NCBI GenBank assembly: GCA_036426205.1
Contig: CM071586.1
Coordinates: 11,575,768-11,639,767, forward strand
DNA length: 64,000 bases
Source: Ascaphus truei
Taxonomy: Eukaryota > Chordata > Amphibia > Anura > Ascaphidae
Direction: 5' to 3'
Under the pieces are notes generated by a model, which did no database searches, was not told the origin of the DNA, and saw only the letters and a program-made list of their open reading frames with translations. Positions 44,092-55,739 of the stretch are shown one piece after another. The translations under genes and the position numbers were made by a program. Position 1 is the first letter of the stretch. Every line of letters begins with the position of its first letter.

Positions 44092-47000
44092 CTACGCTTT
44101 ACCTTTGTCTCTCCTCCCTGGCTCTTGGGTAGTCCCCACCCCGAGTGGCATCACTTCTGGATTACAGAAACCACGTGGGATGCTGACTCCTACCCTCTCC
44201 TGTGCCTCCTGGGGAGAGGCAATTCCCCAGTATTCTGTACTGGGGTCCCTGGTACCCAGATGCTTTGCCCCTGCCCTCTCAGACCTGAAGGCCAGGAGAC
44301 AGGCACCTGCTACCACCACTAATGCTAGGGCCAGCATCACTCCTCTCCACTCCACTGTGCTGCCCTTACTCCCTGTAGCTACCCTTGGCTGCCCTGAGGA
44401 CAGAACCCTCTGCTGTACCCCCCTAGCCCTGGCTACTGCTTCTGGATGCCTCCCTACCCACAGCCCTACCTCTAGGAACCCTGGGGAATCTTTCAGGGGG
44501 GTCACTCCTGGCAAGTCAGAACAAGTGACCTCCTGCCTACCTAGCCCATCCCTAGCTTCTGCCAGCTGCCTGACACCCCACTGACCTCCTATCTCCCCCT
44601 GCTCCACAGTGTTTCCCTGCCTAGCCTCCCCTAGGTCCAGCACCTCAGCCCCTGCTGATGACTCCTGCTGCTTACCTCCCTGCAGCCCACCTGCACTCCG
44701 CTCCCCCCTAGGCAATCCTAACCCAGACACAGGGACTCCCTGAGTGCACCTACCTCCCTGACCTTGACTTCCCCTTACCAGGGATAAGCTCAGGGGCACC
44801 TCTCCAGATGCAACCGCCTTAGCTCTTGGCTGGAAGGTATCCCTGGGGTGGCACAACCTTGCCACTGCCCATGATACCCCAAGCCCAAAGCCAGGCTGCA
44901 ACAGAGGGTTGCTGATCTGAGAGACCCCCGGAGGCTCCACCAGGGTAATGGGGAATTCTAGCTGCCATACCTGCTGCTTTCCCTCCCCGGCTACCACTAA
45001 CCCTTCTTCTCCTACTGAGACCTGGGGCTGGCCACCTACTTGCAGCCTTCCCTCACTCCGCTTATCCCTAGCCACTCCTAACCTGGATCCTAGGGACACC
45101 TGAGTGACGCCATCTCCCTGACACTGCCTCCCCATTTCCGAAGAGGAGTCCAGGGGCACTGGTGCAGAAGCACCTGCCTTGGCTCCTGGCTGGCTGGTAA
45201 TCTGGAAGTGGGCTAACTGTGCCACTGCCCCTGATACCTCCAGCCCATAGCCAGGCAACAACAGTGGGGCTCTAAACCGAGAGACCCCCTGAGGCTCTGC
45301 CAGGGTAATGGGGAAAATGGATGGCTCACTTGCTGCCCTCCCCGGTTCCCACTGGCCCACCCAACCCTTTCCCAGGCAATCCTACCCTAGAGCTGGGTGC
45401 TAACGGGGCTAGCCCCCCTCCCTGAAGCTGTGCCCTCATTACCGGAGGTGAGCTCAGGGTTGCTGGTGCAGATGCACCCACCTTAGCTCCTGGCCGGTAG
45501 GTAACCCTGGGGTGGTCTAACTGTGCCACAACCCCTGATACCTCCAGCCCATAGCAAGGCTGCAATAGTGGGGCTCTTAACTGAGAGTCCCCTTGATACT
45601 CCATCTGGTGTAATGGGGAAGCCTAGCTGCCCTACAAGCTGCCCTTGTTTCCCCTCCCCTGGTGCCCCCATCTCCTGCCACCCACCGGTTTCTCCTAGAG
45701 GGAAATAACAGGGTACAGTCGTGGGAAAAAATAAGCCAGGGTCAGTCAGCGACTGGGTCTGGCTTACCTCGCTGGTCCCCGCAGAGACCGCCACCTTCGT
45801 TGGTCCCGATTGCAGGGGGACTGGAGTGGCCGCCGCCAGCATTAGCTTGGCCGGGAAGCAACGGGCAACTGCCGCAACAGCTCCCGGGTTTGGCACAGGT
45901 AAAACGGTGCAGGACAAGGGTCCCAGGTCCTCGTGGAGAAACACGGCTCCATTCCAACCCGGTAAAATAACCCCCTCCCGCAATCCCTGTCCCTCCCCCC
46001 ACTCAGAAAGGGCTCCGGCACTTTGCCGGTATCGCGGCTCTTCCGCCGCCGCTGCCACGGGCGAGTCCTGGGTAGCTGCCGCAAAAGCACCCGGCTTTGG
46101 TACAGGGTCGCCGGCGTAGATTGTGGGGCTCCGGTCATTGCTGGGGATCGTCGACTCCGCCAAACAATGTGAATCACCCACCTCCCGCACACCCCAACCC
46201 TCCCCCAAATAAAATTGTCTCCCGCAGGATGCCGGAATGGTGGCTTCTCCGCCGGGATCCGATGGATGGCCACCGCTCTCCGCCGCTGTAGACGATGCAG
46301 CCCAGCCAGGTTCTCCAGGGAATATCCTGTGAAGGGTTTTTGCCCCGGCTGTGTGGGAGCCATCGGAGGATGCCGCTAACTGGGTCATCTTTTCCGCAGC
46401 TCGTGAGCGCTGGCCCTGAGTGGCTTCTTCACCCGACCTCACACAGTACGGGCACCGGGCATTATTGTGACCCGCTGATTGGCAGTGATAGCGCCGTGGC
46501 GCCTGCCGGAGCTTCTCCGCCGCCGGTGCACTACCAACCGCAAGAGGCTGCTGAATCCAGAGCGGAGGTGCTCGATCGCCGGGCTCCTGCCAAAGCTTCT
46601 CCGCCGCCGGTTGACTTCCCCCCGCAAGAGGCTGCTGAGTCCAGAGCAGAGTTGCTCGAGCGCCGGGCTCATGCCGGAGCTTCTCCGCAACCGGTGGACT
46701 ACCCCCCGCAAGAGGCTGCTGAGTCCAGAGCGGAGTTGCTCGAGTGCCAGGCTCATGCCGGAGCTTCTCTGCCGCCGGTGGACTACCCCCCGCAAGAGGC
46801 TGCTGAGTCCAGAGCAGAGTTGCTTGAGCGCCGGGTGCTGGGAGGGGGTAAGTGGGTCGGTGCGGCACCAATGCCATGAACTGGGTCCACTTCGCCGGGA
46901 ACCACGCCTCGCCTAACGCACACACCAGTGCTAGCTCTTTCATGGAAAATGGACGGGCCGCCGCAACGGCCGTTACCTCTCCTGTTGCAAGACTTCCGTG

Positions 47001-47296
47001 GTCTCTGAGACCACCAGCTCCCTCCCCAAGTCTCTGCCGTCCCAGAGCTGGGTCCATTCCCTGCTCTCCGGCGGTTTGATGGTTACGGCGGCTTCAGCGG
47101 TGGTTCTTTGATCAGCTGGCCGGGTTTCATGCTCACCGATCGCAGCCTCTCTCTCAGCCTTGCCGGCTGCAGGTTCCCACACCGACTTGATGCACTCCTC
47201 CTGTCTCGGTGCCCGGCTCCAGTCACACGGATGGCCGGCACTTTGGTTCTGGAGGCAATGCTGCTCACAAGTAGGGGAACAGTGAGGTGGTGCCAT
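44092..47296 (-). pseudogene. Long Pro/Gly/Ala-rich reading frame of pol-less LTR element
   Basis: Unrecognised protein of roughly 1050 codons, now broken by at least three frameshifts (near 46975, 45500 and 45350). It begins near 47296. FSMKELALVCALGEAWFPAK leads into four 29-residue repeats with LLWTQQPLAGGSPPAAEKL, then a single zinc-knuckle-like YHCQSAGHNNARCPYC. The second half holds about three long (roughly 85-residue) repeats with GYGLEVSGAVAQL-like cores. Near the end VMLALALVVVAGACLLAF could form a membrane helix. No protease, RT, RNase H or integrase motif is present. The knuckle suggests a gag-like protein, but this is inference. Confidence 0.6.
46485..46832 (-). repeat. Four 87-bp tandem repeats in the reading frame
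   Basis: Four in-frame 29-residue units, each with a WTQQPLAGGS core and a following AAEKL. Plus-strand frames across the same bases are shadows. Confidence 0.85.
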
Positions 47297-47417
47297 ATCG
47301 TATGTTATATGTTGTTCAATGTGTGTCCAATATCTTTAGTCTTAGGAACTCGCAATTCACCTCGAGTTCAAACTGTATTACAGAGTCTCGCAGTAAACTG
47401 TAATACAGGTTCAGTTC

Positions 47418-47436
47418 AATCCCGCCGCTGCCACCA
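47418..47436 (-). promoter_or_regulatory. Primer binding site of pol-less element
   Basis: TGGTGGCAGCGGCGGGATT on the minus strand, 14 bases past the 5' LTR. It resembles the TGGTGGC site at the same place in the Gmr1-like elements (59099, 33844). Confidence 0.65.
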
Positions 47437-47450
47437 GTTTATTATAGGCT

Positions 47451-48636
47451 TGTCACGGTAACTCTATGACAAGCTATAAAATACACCAAAAATACCTGGG
47501 TTGAACAGAACACGACTAAGATATAATAAATATAGTTTATTCCTTGAAAAAGCGAACACACAAGATATACAAATAGCAGACAAAATATACACTTACTTAG
47601 AATTGGAATGATGAAATAATCAGGAATCTTGATTAGCAGTTCATAAAGCAATCTCAGAATGACACAAAGACAATGGGCATAGGCTGAGCCTTGTTTATAT
47701 ACAATCTCAGTCCTATTCCTTAACCGTGGGGCGCCTGGCTGGCTAGCAAATTCATTTGAAGTAGAATCTCCCTTATCTGCAAGTGTGAATTATGACACTT
47801 ACAGACCACTCATGCCCTTTGTTCTTCCGCCCTATTGTATACAATCAGAGCGGTCAACCTTTAATCAGAGGGCTTATTCTAGACAACTTGTCTGCCCTCC
47901 TGACCTATTAACATAGCAGATGGGCTCTGCGTTCTCATACCAGACCCAAAATACCATTCACAGTTTAATATATTCACATATTAATATAATCGGTTCCGTT
48001 GGGTCCAGTGGGCTGATACTTGCCGGCTTTTCTTACCGGAAGTGTATCTTCATTGTGGCCAAGTTTCAGCCCTCTGCGACCCCCAGAACCGGAGATACGC
48101 ACATGCAAGTTAAAACACTTTTAAAATACAGGATTCTTCCCTTTAAAAATTAATCTCTGCCTTTCACTCTTTCCCCATTGAAATCAACGGGTTCCACCGC
48201 CATAGGCTTTTAATGGTGCGGCTCCGCTGTTGAAGTCAATGGGGTTCCCCACCATAGACTTTCAAGGGGAAAACGCCGCCATTGACGGCTATGGGGACAT
48301 TCACCAAACTTTACATTTACCCACATTCCGTCTGGTTGTTCGGAGAGGGCTGGGAATGGCCATGCATTCATGCCAGAACCTTGGCTACATGCCACCCAAA
48401 TCCCAACCCTCTGGTCCTTCCAGAACCGGAGATTTGGACTTACCCTTTTCACAATTTCGGACTTAGCCGTTTTCACGCCATGCGGTTTTCTCCCATTGGA
48501 ACCAATGGCCGGCACCGCCATAGACAATGCATGGGCGAATGCCGCCATTGGATTCAATGGAACCTCCGCTCCGCCATAAAAGTCAATGACGCGACCCTCT
48601 TTCTCCACTCGACCGTTTACGGGGTCCCTCATTCCC
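47451..48636 (-). mobile_element. 5' LTR of pol-less element, truncated
   Basis: Closely matches 41300-43000 of the 3' LTR, without the MITE. The upstream end is lost at about 48636, where integrase-RT linker sequence of the host element begins. Confidence 0.8.
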
Positions 48637-49075
48637 CTAGGGCCAGCATTTCCTCTATTTCCCTCTCTATACTGCCCTTCACCGTTGCTGATTCCCAATA
48701 GGCATGCTTATGCAGACGTCTCAGCTCACCGGTGAGACTGGGTGATCTGTGATATGTGTTCTGCCTGGCTTGTCCGTGAACAGAAACCTATACAGCTCTA
48801 GCATAGATCTCACTTGTAACTTCTGCTGTGCACTGAGCAGGGGACCCTATCTTTACCTGCGCTATGGTTCTCCCCTGCCTATATTCAACTAGGGGGTCAG
48901 GCAGAGAATTGCTCGCCGGGTCCCACATCGGTGGGCTAAAAATAGCCAGCACGGATGCCACACTCGGTGCAAAATACTCCTTCCGCATATTGATGTGATA
49001 GGTCCTAGTTCTTCCTGTCTTTCCATCTAACTGTACAACATAAAACAAAAATGGTGTCACAACGCTCACCAAATG
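48637..49075 (-). pseudogene. Integrase-RT linker of Gmr1-like copy 3
   Basis: Minus strand: PFLFYVVQLDGKTGRTRTYH, SVASVLAIFSPPMWDPASN, EYRQGRTIAQVKI, then past frame breaks FTDKPGRTHITDH and GSIEREIEEMLALG. This matches the kind of linker between integrase and RT in Gmr1-type elements. It continues across the 41300-48636 insert into KKDGTTRFCVDYRQLN. Confidence 0.65.
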
Positions 49076-49079
49076 AATC

Positions 49080-49542
49080 AGTATTGGGTATTTGAGGTTG
49101 CCTGTGTTGCCAAGATTGGCAACTGGTGCTACCTATGTGCTGAAATAATGTAGATTTATCAAAAAAGGACAACAGTTAGAAGGATAACTGTTACCTCAAA
49201 AAGAAGCACATTTGAGTGGTGCACTCTCAGGCGGTTAAAACTTAACTTTTATTTCTGCAATTGTAATATATGTATATACACACATCAATACATTTTTACA
49301 TAAGTGTATGTTTAAAAATAAACAAATAAAATGACAGGGTGTGAAGTATAATTATTTCTGCTGTGGTAGTGTTATTGTGTGAAAGTACAAGACCGAATAT
49401 TATTGGGTAATGATCCAATGGGATGGTAATGTCTTATAGTGCAAGATGTATGAACGAGATGGAGATATAGAGACTATATACTAGATATGAAAGTCACGTG
49501 GAGCGTGACGCAGCTTTAACATCACTGCCAATTATTACTCCT
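49080..49542. repeat. Repeat flank, left of the coiled-coil element
   Basis: Contains a segment (49483-49541) repeated at 54407-54465: GATATGAAAGTCAYGTGGAG and CATCACTGCCAATTWTTACT. It is probably part of the Penelope-like unit into which the LTR element inserted. Confidence 0.45.
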
Positions 49543-50139
49543 TGTAGGAGGCGTGCGCAGAGGAATGCAATAGAGACTTTTGTAAGGTGAAATTAAATAA
49601 GGCTTTTATTGCGCCTGTTTCTTTAACATAAGAAAATCATCCAAACATATGCAACAAAGGGGTCAAACAAAGCTTCTGTTCCACTTGGGAGTATGTCTAG
49701 TGAAAATCTATGCAGTCCACAACTCCCTTTAGATTAGCATGTCTCCCAGCCCCAAACATATATCTTGATATGTGCAGATACAAAGTCTTATAAAGGAAAG
49801 TCTTGTCTGTTTTCTTGTAGTTGAAGGGAAAGTCTTCTCTGTTCCTGGGTTGCTGCCTTTTTCCTCAGGCTATATCAGGATTCAGGTTCAGAAGTGCTTT
49901 CCCATGTGTCTTGCAAGCAGTGTGCAGTTTCTCTTCTGGCAGGCTCAAGACATCTGTTCCTATGGTCAGTCCCACTACTTGTGATAATCAGGAACAATCT
50001 CCCTTCCTGTCTCAAAGGGAGGTTTTTCTAGAGGAACCTAATCAGCCAGGTGGTGTTGGTTAATTGACTACCAGCAGTTAACCACCACACTGCTGGATTA
50101 GAGGCACATTTCCTGAACAGGGATAACTCCCCTGTTACA
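49543..50139 (-). repeat. 3' LTR of coiled-coil element
   Basis: 597 bp, TGTAGGAGGCG to CCCCTGTTACA on the plus strand. Differs from its partner by a small number of bases, so insertion was fairly recent. AGGGGAGGT just upstream on the minus strand is the polypurine tract. Confidence 0.88.
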
Positions 50140-50466
50140 TACCTCCCCTGTTTGTGGGAAGCTCGGGCTTGCCACGGGCAAAGCCCATCCTTCCACTCTC
50201 ATTCGAGATATCTCTGTGACTTGAATGAGAGTGGATGGAGGAAGACAACCCTCTGTCCTGCTGGGATTGGAGCCCTTTCTCCAGTTTATTTGTGTTTCCT
50301 CCCGAAGGTGCTTGAGATCAGCACTTCTCAGTCGCTCAAGGAGGACTTTTTCTATGTATAGTCTTTTTGCTACGTGCGCGGTCATGAGATTTCCCTCACG
50401 TCGGGTGCTCATCTTATTGTAGGCATACTGTATGGCAGCAGTTGCAGAGCGTTTAAAAACAGCCCT

Positions 50467-52796
50467 TTAAGTTTTCCGCTCTTGAAGCTGTCTCTCTGCA
50501 CTTTTCCCACTCAATGGAGTTGCTAGTACATCCTCTTTGGGATTAAGTTGCAATTCCACATCCACTTCAAGAGAATGTCCCATCTTTTCAGCTTCATCAG
50601 CTAAGGATTCTTCTGGTTTTGATTCAGCATGTGTACCTTCTTTTATTGCCTGTTGGGTGGCTGAAGGTTTTGCTAGTGCTTGTTTAGGTGGTTCAAATTT
50701 TGCAACCTTGTTTTTCAGACGAGCGGTATTCCCAGCTCTCACTGTCTTGTCTTCATGGGTTTTTGTGGCTGTGGGATACTGATGCTTAGTCAGGGTCAAT
50801 ACTTGTCCTTGTAGAACTGTCATCTCATCCGCGATAGATCCCTGTTTTTTGAGTGCGTCTTGCAAGTCTCTTCTCAGGGAATTTATCTGCACACTTTGCT
50901 TTCTCTGAGCTTGCTTCCACATTTTCATTGCATTATGAAGCACTATGAATTTCTTTGCTCGGGCCACAGTTACTTGTCTCAGTTTCTGGACCTTCTTGTG
51001 CTCCCTTTTGTGCCGAGTCACCTGGGTTCTAAGCTTGGCCTCTAGCGATGCTTTGGTGTTGCTCAGGGTAGCCTTCAGTTTCTCATGCTGCTTTGCGGGG
51101 ACATACTGGGTCATCAGACGTTCCTGCAGCACTTGTATTTCTTTAACAGCCTGCAGATTGTCTTCCTGCAGAGTTTGCTGCTTCTCCTGGCCTTCTGGAG
51201 GTGCGTATGCAGACCTTGCAGTTGGTTCTGCAGTCGGTGCTCTGCTTCAAACTTCTCATCTTCCAAAAGTTTATTTATTTCTTTAAGCTCGTGCAGCTTT
51301 TCATTCTTTTCCTTGACGTCGTCTGTCAAATTAGAATTTTCTTCTTTCAGTTTTAAGTTTTCTCTTTTTTCAGTCTCTGTGCTATTCAGAGCCTCCTTGC
51401 AGTCTGCCTTCCATTTTAGCACATCTGCTTGGAGGCGGGCTGTCTCCAGGCGTGAGACGTCCATCTCCAGGTTTAGGTTCTGAAGCTCCTTCTGAGAGAC
51501 TTTGAGATCTAAGTTAAGATGGAGGATAGTTTTCTTTGCAATGTCCAGCTCCTTAGTGAGACTTTGAAGTTCCTTTCTGGAGACTTCCAGGTCCGTACAG
51601 CAGCTGTTGGTCTCATAATGTGAGGCATCCAGTACTCTGCGGAGTGTATGAACCTCTTTCTGAGATACGTCCACCTCTGTCCGAACACTGTTGACCTCCT
51701 GTTGTGAGGCATTCAGCTCTACGCGAAGAGTGTGAACCTCTTGCTGAAAGACTGTCATCTGCTTCAGTTCCTCCTCATACTTCCGCTTCAGCTTAGCCAT
51801 CATTTTATCAGATTGGCTCTGCTTTTCATCCATGGCGGAAATAGTAGCGTTTGCAGTATCTTGCTCAGTCTTGAGATCGTCCAATTCTGTCCTGGCCGAA
51901 GAGTACATTTCGAGCACATATTCCTGTAGCTTCACGTTATTTTTCGGTAGCTCTGTGTAACCATCTTTCTTTTGTTTCAATTGTTCACAGAGCATATCAC
52001 AGTCATGCCTGGCATTTTTCAGGGCATCTTCAGGGCTGGTCAAGGGATCGACATTCACTGGTTCTGGCTCCGCTTCCCTGGGATGGTTGGTTGAGGGTTC
52101 CTCACTGTTGGCACCGGACAGACACTTCTTTGGGGTACACGACTTCTGCCTTGGGCCCTCTGGATATTCGGTTATCCGTGGGATGAATTCTCAATTTTCT
52201 CTAGGCTGCAGGGCAACTCGGTCCCCCTTTTTCTCCACAGGATCTGCGGATGTGTCTGTTCCTTCCACGGTAAGTGAAGAACCGCTTTTCTTTTTCCGCC
52301 TTTTTGTTTTGGATGACTCCGTCCCATCAGGAATACTGGGGTCTCCATCTTCATTTGATACTTCAGCGGCTTCATTGTATACGCCAGGCTTTTCTTGCAG
52401 TTGCATTAGCTGACAGAAATATTTGGTGATCTGCGGCTCCCGCTCTTTCTCCTGCTGATCATATTCGTCATCATAGAGAGCGGTCTTTTCGGTTCGTGTC
52501 GAGTTCAGGCACCCCCACCATTCTTGGGGTGTTTTGTGGGTGTGACTCGGTTCGGGTTCCCCGTAAGAGATGTCTTCCTCTTTATTGGACTGGAAGGGCC
52601 ACTCTTCCGTGGGGTAGGGTTCATTACAGGAACGCTGCATCTTGTCCTCCATTTTGGGGCTATCAGGTGTAATTTTCTTCCTGACCTTAGGAGGCACTAT
52701 TGCAGCTGTTGCCACTGTATTTGCTAGAACCCCCAATTGTGGTAGTCCTACAGGTGGGCATATTTTGCTTGTAGAGGTCGTAGCTCTCACAGGCAT
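50467..52796 (-). pseudogene. Coiled-coil protein of the LTR element
   Basis: Unrecognised protein of about 775 codons. Residues 1-201 are acidic/polar and end with a Lys/Arg-rich KTKRRKKKSG-type patch. A single in-frame TGA at 52191 follows, then the same frame continues through a long coiled coil with eight 14-residue repeats. A frameshift near 51200 moves into the last 221 codons, which are again helical and charged (QVTRHKREHKKVQKLRQ, PLSGKSAERQLQERK). One stop and one frameshift separate it from an intact frame. It could be a gag-like assembly protein or a captured host coiled coil; no family is recognised. Confidence 0.7.
51414..51749 (-). repeat. Eight 42-bp repeats encoding double heptads
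   Basis: Each unit is 14 residues, for example SQQEVNSVRTEVDV, SQKEVHTLRRVLDA and SRKELQSLTKELDI. Hydrophobic residues recur at heptad spacing, so the array is a regular coiled coil. Confidence 0.85.
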
Positions 52797-53655
52797 CTCT
52801 GTAGACTTTTTCTTTTTCTTGGGTAAGTTTTACACTATCAGCAGTACTGTGCACGCATTCTCTCTCATTAGGTATACTGGATGTGCAGTTGCTAGATAAA
52901 AACTTATATTTGCTTTACACCATTTACTTGCTAGGTATAATCCCTCCGCTTTAGCAAAAATGTGGTTTTCTGCTTGAGTTCAGTAATTTCCAGTCTCAAC
53001 TTTGGGTATTATGGCATTCACTCTTAAGATACATAGACAGACTTTTACTTGCAGAAAAAAAAATATATTCTTTGCAGTGGAATATTTCTTTCGCTCCCTG
53101 TAGGGCGACTCAACACTCAGCAATTGGCTTTGGGATACCTTTTACACAGCTCAGCAATTCCTATTTCCCCGGTAGGGCAATTTTACCCTCAGCACTTGTT
53201 TACTGAAAATTCCCCTGCTTCAGCACAGTCTTGCATCAATTTTCACACTTTTCTGCATATACTCCATTCACAGCTGGTAGTCCTATGCGGTGTGGCAGCC
53301 TTTACTTGCAGAATCAGTACCGCTCGTGGGTCACCATCTGTATTCACTGCTTTAGCGAATCTTTTGAAAACAACAAACGCCTATCCCTTTTAAGGGCTAA
53401 CTCACTTCTTGAACCCTGACTACAACTGGAAGGCAAAACCCCTATTTCAATGACCATATTACACTTTATTGTGATAGGCAAATAAGGTTTTGTAAGTTTC
53501 AGTGCAGTGTAGATTTCCTGCCTGGGTGTGTATCCCTTTAACTCTGGTCTCTGCTGCATGAGATCTTTGTTTATGTTGCTCAGGCTATTTGTAGGCAAAA
53601 AGCACAAAATAAATTCACAGGTAATCTCTGGGGCCCCTTTTAACTTCAATTAACT

Positions 53656-53672
53656 TTTCAATTCTGACACCA
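53656..53672 (-). promoter_or_regulatory. Primer binding site of coiled-coil element
   Basis: TGGTGTCAGAATTGA on the minus strand, 2 bases past the 5' LTR. It resembles the complement of a tRNA-Leu 3' end. Confidence 0.6.
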
Positions 53673-53674
53673 TA

Positions 53675-54270
53675 TGTAGGAGGACGTGCACAGAGGTATG
53701 CAATAGAGACTTTTGTAAGGTGAAATTAAATAAGGCTTTTATTGAGTCTGTTTCTTTAACATAAGAAAATCATCCAAACATATGCAACAAAGGGGTCAAA
53801 CAAAGCTTCTGTTCCACTTGGGAGTATGTCTAGTGAAATCTATGCAGTCCACAACTCCCTTTAGATTAGCATGTCTCCCAGCCCCAAACATATATCTTGA
53901 TATGTGCAGATACAAAGTCTTATAAAGGAAAGTCTTATCTGTTTTCTTGTAGTTGAAGGGAAAGTCTTCTCTGTTCCTGGGTTGCTGCCTTTTTCCTCAG
54001 GCTATATCAGGATTCAGGTTCAGAAGTGCTTTCCCATGTGTCTTGCAAGCAGTGTGCAGTTTCTCTTCTGGCAGGTTCAAGACATCTGTTCCTATGGTAA
54101 GTCCCACTACTTGTGATACTCAGGAACAATCTCCCTTCCTGTCTCTAAGGGAGGTTTTTCTAAGGAACCTAATCAGCCAGGTGGTGTTGGTTAATTGACT
54201 ACCAGCAGTTAACCACCACACTGCTGGATTAGAGGCACATTTCCTGAACAGGGATAACTCCCCTGTTACA
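53675..54270 (-). repeat. 5' LTR of coiled-coil element
   Basis: 596 bp, TGTAGGAGGACG to CCCCTGTTACA on the plus strand; partner of 49543-50139. Confidence 0.88.
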
Positions 54271-55738
54271 CTCATCATCATTAATTTATGTTAACCTCCA
54301 TATGATGCATAGGTGAGTGGGCTGTGGAAGATGACAATTGTGATCCGAGTGTCATTGGTGCTGGAGTGTATGATGTTGAGGTGCAGTGGAGATATAATTC
54401 TAAAAGCTAGATATGAAAGTCATGTGGAGCATGGCGCAACTCTAACATCACTGCCAATTTTTACTCCTCAACCAATTAGTTTTAAGCTAGTCTCCACAGT
54501 GTAATGGTCTGCATATAATATTTATAATGATGTATGTAAATATTGCAGGTTGTCTATTCATGGGTGTGTAGTATGATCTGTGGTATGGTTGGATGTGTGC
54601 TCATAGAAGAACTCTATTTGATGTTGTGAGAGAGAAATATACCTTGATGCCATCAATCAGAGTTGCACCATAAAGGTGCCACAGTTTAATAATCCTTGTA
54701 ATTGGGACTCACTCTGATTGTTAAAGTATAAGTGAAAGAGGCATCTAATGTTATTCCCTTCAATATACACACGAGCTAATTGCAAAGATCTAGCAAATTA
54801 GCATGCTCATAACACAGCCAATATCTGTAAAAGTCCTTTTAAAGCAGCATGGCTTATATCATCCCAAACAGCATAAATACAAGCTGTTTGAAAAGCCAAA
54901 TAATGCAGCTTGATGGCAAATACAGAGTGAGTCCCAATTATTAAACTGTGGCACCTTTATGGTGCAACTCTGATGCACGGGACTCTCCGGTGTGTGGAGA
55001 TTAGTCGACGCATGTGCAGTCCTCCTTTTAGGCATTGGCAATTCTTCTCTATGTGTTTTAGCTGCCAGCAAGGTCTCTCTTACTTAGGAGGTGTAACCTG
55101 TGATCAGAACAGTAGGGGTGTGGCTAGGAGCCTGTGGCAGCATGTCGAGCTGCCCTTACTGTAACTGCCCTTACATGCTGACGGCACCTCATTTCCTGTG
55201 GTTTTTGCCGCGCATGCACAGTACGGAGTCGCGGCTGTGACGTCATGTCGGCCACGACTTTCGTGCCGTTCCCCACCTGTGGGAATTTAGCAAGGTAAGT
55301 GGGAGGGTATTTAAGTTCTGTGTGGTGTCTTTATTATCTGCTCTCACCTTGACAAAGACTGGTTATACGCAGTCGAAACGTTGGACTTTATGCTGGATTA
55401 AATATTTCTTTATTTGCTAAGACTGTGTGCCTGGACATTCCTTCTTACCTTTCTCCCAACCTACAGGCCAATTCCTCTCTCTGTCCCACGCCAGGCGCTC
55501 TGACATCAGCACGCGTCGGGCCTCCCACTCATGCCACTGCTGCACCGGAAGTTGGCTCAAGCTTACTTCGGCTTGCCGATGTCAGAGAGGCCTGTCGCGC
55601 GCTAATGCCAGAGGACACGGTGTGGGACATAGGAAGAGGCCTTCAGATGGGGAGAGCCAGGGCCCAGTGGCAACTGCTTTGTTCAGCCATCGGGGCCCCT
55701 GGTTGTCCCCACTCTCGGCGGCCCTGTTTAGAAGGAGT
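54271..55738. mobile_element. Penelope-like repeat remnants
   Basis: Contains a segment repeated left of the LTR element, an inverted repeat (54645-54722 with 54925-54975; AAACTGTGGCACCTTTATGG core) and a hammerhead-like hairpin at 55348. No reading frame with RT motifs. Class assignment is inferred from hairpin and layout. Confidence 0.4.
55348..55384 (+). other. Hammerhead-like hairpin 2
   Basis: CTTGACAAA, stem GACTG/CAGTC around GTTATACG, then GAAACGTTGG. Same layout as at 10786-10820 with a different stem sequence, but the CUGAUGA box is altered. Confidence 0.4.
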
Positions 55739-55739
55739 T

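Larger units (their letters stand above)
49543..54270 (-). mobile_element. Pol-less LTR retrotransposon with coiled-coil protein
   Basis: Two near-identical direct LTRs (49543-50139 and 53675-54270) enclose 3.5 kb. On the minus strand each LTR runs TGTAACAGG to CCTACA with AATAAA near its end. The primer site lies 2 bases past the 5' LTR and a purine tract just before the 3' LTR. Flanks CTCCT and CTCAT are a probable duplication. The only reading frame encodes a coiled-coil protein; no pol domain is seen. Confidence 0.82.

Noticed and set aside
44092..44400. Hydrophobic segment as evidence of an env gene
   Set aside because: One possible helix alone, no signal peptide, cleavage site or cysteine pattern; it remains a note on an unrecognised protein.
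46295..46916. Plus-strand frames with repeated RKRLLSPE or PPQEAAESRAE units
   Set aside because: They mirror the 87-bp repeats of the minus-strand reading frame, which also has the knuckle-like motif and lies in the LTR element's sense direction.
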